10,712 bases of DNA, taken from Spartobacteria bacterium. GTDB lineage: Bacteria; Verrucomicrobiota; Verrucomicrobiae; Chthoniobacterales; UBA6821. Below, piece by piece: positions 4,638-10,712 of this stretch (position 1 is its first letter; each line of letters starts with the position of its first letter). Made by a program: the position numbers and the translations under genes. A model generated the notes under the pieces. The model was not told the DNA's origin, ran no database searches, and saw only the letters and a list, made by a program, of their open reading frames with translations. The stretch spans positions 13,233 to 23,944 of the forward strand of contig PLEU01000028.1 of the NCBI GenBank assembly GCA_003136515.1. The letters are read 5' to 3'.

Positions 4638-7600
4638 ATGAAAGCTTCCCCCGCTTATATTGCCTGTCCGGCCAATTCTTCTTCATTATCCATTCTCCGG
4701 AATGTAATCTGGGTTGGCGTGTTTTTCCTCGCGCTCGCGGTTATGCCATTTAAGGCGGTAGCCCAGGTTCGTCTTATCAATGGAGACTTCGGTTCTGGGG
4801 CAACCCAAACCGGTTCGGGGGCTTTAGGTGCCTCCGGTGACATCTGGAATGCTCTGACAGGATCGACCGGGTCGCTGGTTGATTCCGGTGGTAACATTGT
4901 CAGCGGGGCTGGATTGACTCTTAGTTCGCAGGGAGTCTACACCGATGCCGGTGGCACGGCCATGGATGCGGGTACAACAGCACTCATGCAAGATTACGCC
5001 TTTGGCTATACCGCACCGACCACGGTCACAGTGAGTATCACCGGACTCACTGCCTATCTGAATAAATCCTTCACTTTGGTGGTGTATGCATCGGGGGACA
5101 CGAGCGGCCAAGGAGCCGCCTTGAGTCTTACGGGAGCCACGGGGGGTAACTCGGGAAGCACTCTGAGCACCACAGGTGCCTCGAGGCAGATCTCCGCAGG
5201 CAACGGGGTTGCCTACCAGACTTTCACTGGAATATTGACCAACGGCACGCTGACCTTCACGGCAACGCAGCTTACTGGACAATCCTTCACGGTCGTTAAT
5301 GGCTTCCAGTTGCAGGTGAACCTACCGACCAATCCCGTCATAACGGCAGAGCCTGTCACTACCTTTGCCTATCCTGGGGACACGGTTAGCCTTAGCGTGG
5401 CAGCGGCCGGCACGACCCCCTTAAGCTACCAATGGCAGGGTGGAGCGGCCGGCGGACCTTACACCAACATTACTGGAGCCACCAGCAACCTCCTTAATGT
5501 CACCAACGTGAGCGCTGGAGCGGCTCAGGAGTACCAAGTGATCGTGAGCAACAGCAGCGGCTCGGCCACCAGTGCCCTTGCGAGCTACAACGTGCCGACC
5601 GGATGGAAACTGGCTTGGAGCGATGAGTTCAACGGCACCAATTTGGACTCTACTAAATGGACCCCCTTTACCGGCAACACCACCGGAGGTAATGTCTCTT
5701 ACACCAGCTCAACCAACAATGTTTATGAGTCGGGTGGTTACTTGCATCTAGTGGCCGTGGCGTCGACCAACGGTGCCTCAACGAACTATACCTCTGGACA
5801 GGTAAGAACCGAATTCAAGTTTGCACAACAGTATGGACTCATTGTGGCGCGGATGGCGCTACCCGCAGGGCAGGGCTTTTGGCCGGCATTTTGGATGCTG
5901 GGGACAAACTACGACTATCCCACGAGCACTTCGCTCAACTGGCCCTACTGCGGAGAGATTGATGTCATGGAGAACGCCGGGGGATTGCAAAACATGATTC
6001 AGGGAACGCTTCACTACGCCGATGTCAATGGCAATGATGCCTTCCAGAGCAAGCAATACTACTGGCCGAGTGCTAACGAAACGACGACCAACTTCCACAC
6101 CTATGCGGTGCAGTGGTCGAGCAACTCAATCATTTGGCAGGTGGATGGGGTGAACGTGCAGACATGGACTAGCTGGGGAGCGGCCAGCGGGGCGAATGCC
6201 TTTCCGGTGCCATTCAACCAGCCGTTCTTTTTTCTGCTGGATCTGGCGGTGAGCGGGGCGAGTGATTATGGTGGAGCTCCCAATGCAAGCACACCCTTCC
6301 CGAGCCAAGTATTAGTGGATTATGTAAGGGTCTATGAACAACTCCCCTCAGTTCCAACGGGTTTGGTGGCGAGTCAAGTCAACGCCCAGGTGGGCTTGAA
6401 TTGGACGGCCTCCTCCGGGGCGACGAATTACACCATCTTGCGTTCTACGGTGAGTGGCGGCCCCTATACATCGGTGGGGACAACGACTGGGACTTCCTTT
6501 GTGGACAGCAGTGCGGTGGTGGGGACAACCTACTATTATGTAGTTTCAGCAGCCAATGCAGTGGGCTCTAGCAGTAACTCCGCGCAGGTCAGCTTCACGA
6601 CGGTGGCGCAGTTGCCTTCACCTCCCTGGCAGGTCTTCGCCATCGGCGAAACGAATCTGGTGAGCATCCGGTGGGCACCTTCTCTCTCTGGGGCGACGAA
6701 CTTCATTGTGGAGCGCTCAGCGACTAATGGCGGACCCTATACCTCCATTGGAACCACTGTGAACCAGCACTACCTGGACACCAATGTGACGGTCGGATCG
6801 ACCTACTACTATGTGGTCTTATCCACCAACTCTTCGGGACTAAGCACCAATTCCATGCAGGTGAGCGCCACGCCGACCATTCCGGCAACCGTCGCCCACC
6901 TGCCCTTCGAGCAGTTGAAGTACGGCATGTTTGTTCATTATGCCTATGACCCTGCGGATATCGTCCCCATGTCGATCTACGCAAATGGTACGCCTCCGGT
7001 ATCCGTGGATGATCTGGCCAATAATTTTAACGTCCAAGGCTTTGCGGACACACTTTCTTCCATGGGGATCCAATATATCGTCTTCACCGCTTGGCATGCC
7101 CATTTGTCGGTCCTCTGGCCCAGTACGGTTATGAACGGCTGGCTCCCCGGGGATGATCAGGCTGCACCCATCGACTTGCTGGGCCAGATGATCACCGCCG
7201 TCAAGGCAAAGGGTATCCGCGTCCTCTTTTACACCCATCCCCTCTATGCAGGTAATCTGCCTGGTGCCGAGCAGGCCGCCATCGGCTTTGGTCCCTTTAA
7301 TTACGACACTTGGAACACATTTATCGACCAGCTATACAGCGAACTGCTCTCCAGATATGGGAGCCAGATCGATGGTATCTATTTTGACGACGGCTACGGA
7401 GTGGGGGGCGCCTTTCAAAATGCCACGTGTGTGGATTACAACGCTCTTCGCAGCATCGTCAAGAACGTGAACCCCAATCTGGTCATGCTCCAGAACGGTA
7501 CGACCACCTTCCGAGGCATTTATACCTGCGACTATGGTGATGTGGAGGATGATGGAGAGGTAGCCCCACCTAATGATTGGACGGCGCCGGATTCAACGGC

Positions 7601-10600
7601 CCCTGGCTTTCCCAGTGCCCGTATCTTTGGTCCAACTTGGTGGTCTTCTGCTGCCGATGGCCCTGGTAGCGTGGCGGATTATCCACCATCTTCCATGTAT
7701 CGCTTTAGTGTGTTAATGGCGGGTATAGCCAACTCCGCCGGTGGCGCGCAGTGGGCTGCGGGTCCGTATGTTGGATTGACCGGGGATCAGTGGGAGCCGG
7801 GTATATTACAAACCATGCAGGCTGTAGGAGCGATGGTTGCCCCAGTAGCTGCCTCCATCAAGAACACGTATGGGAGTTCCTCGTATGTGACCCAAGCTGG
7901 TGTCTCCATCGCAGACCTTTCGCTTGGAGGTGGATGGGGAGGAGTGTCAACCAAATCAACCAACGACACGATGGAATACATCCATCCGCTTAACCCTCCT
8001 GCCGGCAACACCCTGAGCCTGCCTGCACCTGCGGATAACAAGATTTTCAGTTCGGCGATGCTGCTGGCCAATAGCAACCCGGTTACTTTGGTGCAAAACG
8101 CTTCCGGGGTGAAACTGACCCTTCAGGGCACCAATACCTGGAGCAGTCTGGACACGGTCATCGCCATGCCCGTTGCTGGTATGGGCCCCTTTGCGAGTAC
8201 GAACCCGCCTGTCTTAAGTCAACCTTCTTCCCAGACCATTTATGCCGGCCAAGGTGTTACACTCAATGTCTATGCTGGCAGTTCTACAACTCTGACCTAC
8301 CAATGGCAGGTGAGTAACAGTTCCGGCGGTTTTACCAACATTTCCGGAGCCACCAGCAGTACCCTGACGCTTAGCAGCGTAGGGACCAATACCGCCACGG
8401 CCTATCGGGTGATCGTAAGCAACAGCGCCGGCTCAGTGACCAGCTCCCCATCAATCCTAACTGTGCAGAGCCTCCCGGTCATTACCTACCAGCCCACTTC
8501 CCAAAGGGCGGCCATTGGAAACACGGCGACATTCAATGTTGGAGCGTCCTGGCCTTCAACTCTGGGCTCGTTGAGCTACCAATGGCAGGCAGGCCCAGCA
8601 GGTGGACCCTATACGAATCTAGTCAATAACGACCAAATCGCGGGAGCCAACAGCAGTGTCCTAAGCATCGCCAATGTGGGTAGCAACTCGGCGCTCTCCT
8701 ATCAGGTCGTTGTAAGTAACAACTATGGATCAGTGACCAGCACACCCGCAACCCTGACCCTGGATCCAGCCACCCGGCTCATCAGTGGTGATTTTGACAC
8801 CTCGGTTGTCCAGACAGGGGCAGCGGTCTTGGGTGCTGCAGGTAATGTATGGAACGCGATCAGCGGCTCAACGAACACGTTGGTGGATTCAGCAGGCAAC
8901 TCAGTCAGCGGGGCCGGTTTCACCATCAGCGCCCAAGGTTTCTATACTGATGCCGGTGGCAGCACCATGGACGCTGCCACGACTCCCTTGATGGAAGAGT
9001 ATGCCTTTGGAGACACCGCTCCTAGCACGGTCACCTTTAGCATTACCGGCTTGTCGGAATACACCAACAGCGCGTTCACCCTTGTGGTCTATGCGGGCGG
9101 GGACACAAGTGGCCAAGGGGCTTCCTTGAGTTTAACGGGAGCGGGGGGGGGTAACTCGACCAACACGCTGACTACAACGGGTGCGTCAAGGTCGATCAAA
9201 GCCGGTCTCGGTGTAGCCTATAACACGTTCACGGGTGTGCTGACCAATGGAACACTTACCATCACCGCCAGTGCCAACGGCTCCGCATTCACATGCGTGA
9301 ACGGTTTCCAACTCTACTTGACCACCAATGCAATTCCGATCATCTCCAGCCAGCCGGTTTCGCAAACAGCTTACAATGGTCTTGCCACCTCCTTCAGCGT
9401 GGGAGTTGCGGGCACGGCACTGAGTTATCAATGGCAGGCGGGGCCGGTGGGCGGACCTTACACTAATCTGGTCAACGGACTCCAGATCTCAGGAGCCAAC
9501 AGCAGCGTGCTGAGTATCACAAACATCACAACCAACTTGGATCTGGCATATCGGGCGGTCGTGACCAACAGCCTGGGCTCAGTGACCAGCAAAGCCGCCA
9601 CACTGACCTCCAGCAGTGGGACAAATAGCATTTCCATCGTCAATAACTCCTTCGAGAGTCCCGCCATCGGTGGCCCTGGCAATACGGCAGGATGTCCGAC
9701 AGGATGGAGCTCCGTGGGCTTTGGCTCCTATCAGGCCTTTACCGTCTATCCGGGAACGGAACGCTATCCTGTCACACCTCCCCCAGGCATCAATGGCAAC
9801 CAATGTGCGGAAATCTATAGTCCCTATGCCGGCTGCTATGGCTATATCTATCTGGATACAGGTGTGAAATGGCAGACCGGAATGACCTATAAATTGACGG
9901 CCTCCTTTGGCGGCTCATGGGGCGAACTGCCATATCCGAATAATCCGAACTTTGGGTTCTATGATTCGAGTTTCAATCCAATTGCCACCCAGACGGTTAC
10001 CCCCTCCAATGTCCCCGAGAATGTCTTCACCGACATCTCGGTGAACTACACCTCTACTGGAAATGAAAGCCAGGGTCAGGGTCTGTTCGGCACACCCGGG
10101 GACATCATTATCGTCTTTTACGACCCCGGCACTTCAGGGACCACATTCTGGGATTTCGACAAAGTGCGTCTAACGGCGGTACCGCCGGGAACGAACCCTC
10201 CGGTCATCACGACACAGCCCAGCGCGCAAACAACAACTTATGGAGGCAATGCAAGATTTGGGGTGGTGGCCGGAAGTACGGCACCCTTGCTCTACCAGTG
10301 GTATTTCAATACGAACACACCTCTTGTCGGAGCCACCAATGCGGCTCTATCGCTCACTAATGTGCAGACAAGCGGTAATTATGATGTCGTGGTGACCAGC
10401 GCCTATGGCTCCGTCACAAGTTCCATAGCCAGCCTCACTTTTGGAACCAGCACACCGATTACCATCGGCAACTCCTCATTTGAGTTGCAGAGCGTGCCGC
10501 AAGGTAACTACACCAATCTAGGTACCGGAGCTCCGACAGACTGGAAATCAACCAACGTCTCAGGAGCTGTAGTGGCATTGGTAGACCCCGGCGTCAGCGA

Positions 10601-10712
10601 TGGGAGAGGTTATGGAACCAATCCCGCGGGGATCAACGGGAGCAACTACTGCCAAGTTTTCGCCACTCAGGCCGGAGGCAAGGGCGTGATCTATCAGGAC
10701 ACGGGGATCAAA
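4638..10712 (+). CDS. giant secreted multi-domain glycoside hydrolase (GH16 + GH29-like, Ig/FN3), 3' partial
   Basis: The frame is open for 2025 codons to the right edge with no internal stop; I translated it throughout. Counting from ATG 4638: signal peptide 1-42 (hydrophobic core, cleavage at A-V-A|Q); unknown module X1 44-229; Ig-like 230-320; GH16 322-568; FN3 570-656; FN3 657-746; GH29-like 750-1180; Ig-like 1190-1278; Ig-like 1279-1378; module X2 1379-1563; Ig-like 1564-1660; N-S-F-E-type module 1667-1848; Ig-like 1850-1940; start of a second N-S-F-E module from 1941. The Ig-like units carry Y-Q-W-Q (Y-Q-W-Y in the last). It should be exported and act on polysaccharide outside the cytoplasm; a C-terminal sorting signal, if any, lies beyond the window. 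An in-frame GTG at 4587 with a better-placed Shine-Dalgarno is an alternative start; ATG 4638 is listed because it directly precedes the signal peptide. The gene has its own promoter and follows a terminator, so it begins a transcript. Substrate is not determined. Confidence 0.9.
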   Translation, partial: MKASPAYIACPANSSSLSILRNVIWVGVFFLALAVMPFKAVAQVRLINGDFGSGATQTGSGALGASGDIWNALTGSTGSLVDSGGNIVSGAGLTLSSQGVYTDAGGTAMDAGTTALMQDYAFGYTAPTTVTVSITGLTAYLNKSFTLVVYASGDTSGQGAALSLTGATGGNSGSTLSTTGASRQISAGNGVAYQTFTGILTNGTLTFTATQLTGQSFTVVNGFQLQVNLPTNPVITAEPVTTFAYPGDTVSLSVAAAGTTPLSYQWQGGAAGGPYTNITGATSNLLNVTNVSAGAAQEYQVIVSNSSGSATSALASYNVPTGWKLAWSDEFNGTNLDSTKWTPFTGNTTGGNVSYTSSTNNVYESGGYLHLVAVASTNGASTNYTSGQVRTEFKFAQQYGLIVARMALPAGQGFWPAFWMLGTNYDYPTSTSLNWPYCGEIDVMENAGGLQNMIQGTLHYADVNGNDAFQSKQYYWPSANETTTNFHTYAVQWSSNSIIWQVDGVNVQTWTSWGAASGANAFPVPFNQPFFFLLDLAVSGASDYGGAPNASTPFPSQVLVDYVRVYEQLPSVPTGLVASQVNAQVGLNWTASSGATNYTILRSTVSGGPYTSVGTTTGTSFVDSSAVVGTTYYYVVSAANAVGSSSNSAQVSFTTVAQLPSPPWQVFAIGETNLVSIRWAPSLSGATNFIVERSATNGGPYTSIGTTVNQHYLDTNVTVGSTYYYVVLSTNSSGLSTNSMQVSATPTIPATVAHLPFEQLKYGMFVHYAYDPADIVPMSIYANGTPPVSVDDLANNFNVQGFADTLSSMGIQYIVFTAWHAHLSVLWPSTVMNGWLPGDDQAAPIDLLGQMITAVKAKGIRVLFYTHPLYAGNLPGAEQAAIGFGPFNYDTWNTFIDQLYSELLSRYGSQIDGIYFDDGYGVGGAFQNATCVDYNALRSIVKNVNPNLVMLQNGTTTFRGIYTCDYGDVEDDGEVAPPNDWTAPDSTAPGFPSARIFGPTWWSSAADGPGSVADYPPSSMYRFSVLMAGIANSAGGAQWAAGPYVGLTGDQWEPGILQTMQAVGAMVAPVAASIKNTYGSSSYVTQAGVSIADLSLGGGWGGVSTKSTNDTMEYIHPLNPPAGNTLSLPAPADNKIFSSAMLLANSNPVTLVQNASGVKLTLQGTNTWSSLDTVIAMPVAGMGPFASTNPPVLSQPSSQTIYAGQGVTLNVYAGSSTTLTYQWQVSNSSGGFTNISGATSSTLTLSSVGTNTATAYRVIVSNSAGSVTSSPSILTVQSLPVITYQPTSQRAAIGNTATFNVGASWPSTLGSLSYQWQAGPAGGPYTNLVNNDQIAGANSSVLSIANVGSNSALSYQVVVSNNYGSVTSTPATLTLDPATRLISGDFDTSVVQTGAAVLGAAGNVWNAISGSTNTLVDSAGNSVSGAGFTISAQGFYTDAGGSTMDAATTPLMEEYAFGDTAPSTVTFSITGLSEYTNSAFTLVVYAGGDTSGQGASLSLTGAGGGNSTNTLTTTGASRSIKAGLGVAYNTFTGVLTNGTLTITASANGSAFTCVNGFQLYLTTNAIPIISSQPVSQTAYNGLATSFSVGVAGTALSYQWQAGPVGGPYTNLVNGLQISGANSSVLSITNITTNLDLAYRAVVTNSLGSVTSKAATLTSSSGTNSISIVNNSFESPAIGGPGNTAGCPTGWSSVGFGSYQAFTVYPGTERYPVTPPPGINGNQCAEIYSPYAGCYGYIYLDTGVKWQTGMTYKLTASFGGSWGELPYPNNPNFGFYDSSFNPIATQTVTPSNVPENVFTDISVNYTSTGNESQGQGLFGTPGDIIIVFYDPGTSGTTFWDFDKVRLTAVPPGTNPPVITTQPSAQTTTYGGNARFGVVAGSTAPLLYQWYFNTNTPLVGATNAALSLTNVQTSGNYDVVVTSAYGSVTSSIASLTFGTSTPITIGNSSFELQSVPQGNYTNLGTGAPTDWKSTNVSGAVVALVDPGVSDGRGYGTNPAGINGSNYCQVFATQAGGKGVIYQDTGIK
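4767..5324 (+). repeat. module X1, first copy of a duplicated unknown domain
   Basis: Residues 44-229 of the giant protein, beginning R-L-I-N-G-D-F and ending V-V-N-G-F-Q-L. It aligns nearly without gaps to 8772-9323. Shared blocks include S-G-A-G, Y-T-D-A-G-G, Y-A-F-G, T-L-V-V-Y-A, G-D-T-S-G-Q-G-A, L-S-L-T-G-A, T-G-A-S-R and L-T-N-G-T-L-T. By eye about two thirds of residues are identical. Predicted all-beta; the N-G-F-Q ending recalls galactose-binding-like sandwich domains, but I cannot assign a family. Confidence 0.75.
5601..6341 (+). other. GH16 catalytic domain (laminarinase type)
   Basis: Residues 322-568 of the giant protein. It opens with W-S-D-E-F-N-G (327-333), has G-F-W-P-A-F-W-M-L (413-421) and the catalytic E-I-D-V-M-E at 440-445, where Glu440 is the expected nucleophile and Glu445 the acid/base. 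It ends with D-Y-V-R-V-Y-E. The extra residue in the active-site strand (E-I-D-x-M-E) is the form found in beta-1,3-glucanases rather than in kappa-carrageenases or XTH enzymes, so an endo-beta-1,3-glucan activity is the best guess. All key residues are present. Confidence 0.85.
6885..8174 (+). other. GH29 alpha-L-fucosidase-like domain
   Basis: Residues 750-1179 of the giant protein. The (beta/alpha)8 part has K-Y-G-M-F-V-H (761-767), G-I-Q-Y-I-V-F-T-A-W-H-A-H (about 810-822), K-G-I-R-V-L-F-Y-T and I-D-G-I-Y-F-D-D-G (912-919), with Asp917 in the nucleophile position of the family. A C-terminal beta part ends L-D-T-V-I-A-M-P, as GH29 enzymes often do. The usual K-H-H-D-G-F segment reads W-H-A-H-L-S, so substrate contacts are altered. 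Exo-fucosidase activity is inferred from the family and not certain. Confidence 0.7.
8772..9323 (+). repeat. module X2, second copy of the duplicated unknown domain
   Basis: Residues 1379-1563 of the giant protein, about 4.0 kb downstream of X1 and one residue shorter. Like X1 it is followed directly by a Y-Q-W-Q Ig-like unit, so the duplicated block is X plus Ig. It contains a run of nine G (9143-9151) encoding part of G-A-G-G-G-N, where X1 has only six G. Confidence 0.75.

Noticed and set aside
4824..5282. Open minus-strand frame (152 codons) inside the giant gene
   Set aside because: It lies wholly within module X1, whose coding frame is confirmed by its homologous copy X2; the antisense product has no signal or domain.
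4638..10712. Possibility that the giant frame is several genes joined by missing a frameshift
   Set aside because: Every codon from 4638 to 10712 was read in one frame without a stop, and recognisable domains follow each other in that frame.
1..10712. Mobile element, CRISPR array, toxin-antitoxin pair or phage defence island
   Set aside because: No transposase, integrase, direct repeat array or paired small toxin/antitoxin genes were seen. The helicase-nuclease at the left edge fits ordinary AddA/RecB-type repair.

Overview
The window looks like a chromosomal segment of a polysaccharide-degrading bacterium, most likely Verrucomicrobiota. This assignment is an inference. It rests on a very large secreted multi-domain protein packed with Ig-like modules carrying a Y-Q-W-Q signature, mixed with FN3 and glycoside hydrolase domains, a style common in soil and aquatic verrucomicrobia. 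Base composition is moderately GC-rich in genes, with one clear AT-rich promoter island. No rRNA, tRNA, CRISPR array, transposase or integrase was recognised.

Left part (1-1424, + strand): the 3' end of a UvrD/RecB-type helicase-nuclease (AddA-like, ending at 754), a 223-bp gap, then a small low-molecular-weight protein tyrosine phosphatase-like gene (978-1424). Middle part (1506-3577, - strand): three exported proteins. A signal-peptide protein with a Gly/Tyr-rich region and a C-terminal peptidoglycan-binding domain (3577-3029) lies upstream. A DUF2092-like periplasmic protein (2775-2026) follows, and 19 bp after it comes a Ser/Gly/Tyr-rich lipoprotein with a 17-residue tandem repeat (2006-1506). 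The last two look like an operon. Two tiny overlapping + strand ORFs (2891-3039) are noted as a weak possibility.

Right part (+ strand): a 127-residue hypothetical protein with a ParB-like D-G-Y-H-R motif (3907-4290) is followed by a convincing intrinsic terminator (4332-4360), an AT-rich stretch with a good sigma70-type promoter (4511-4538), and one open reading frame from about 4638 (or GTG 4587) past the right edge, at least 2025 codons with no internal stop. Its product has, in order: signal peptide, unknown beta-rich module X1, Ig-like, GH16 (E-I-D-V-M-E active site), two FN3, a GH29 alpha-L-fucosidase-like domain, two Ig-like, module X2 (a diverged copy of X1), Ig-like, an N-S-F-E-type module, Ig-like, and the start of a second N-S-F-E module.

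The most notable item is this giant protein. It joins an endo-acting beta-glucanase-type domain and a fucosidase-type domain in one secreted chain and carries a duplicated module I cannot assign. The surrounding minus-strand genes also encode envelope proteins, so the locus as a whole is cell-surface oriented. A direct functional link between them and the giant enzyme is not shown by the sequence.
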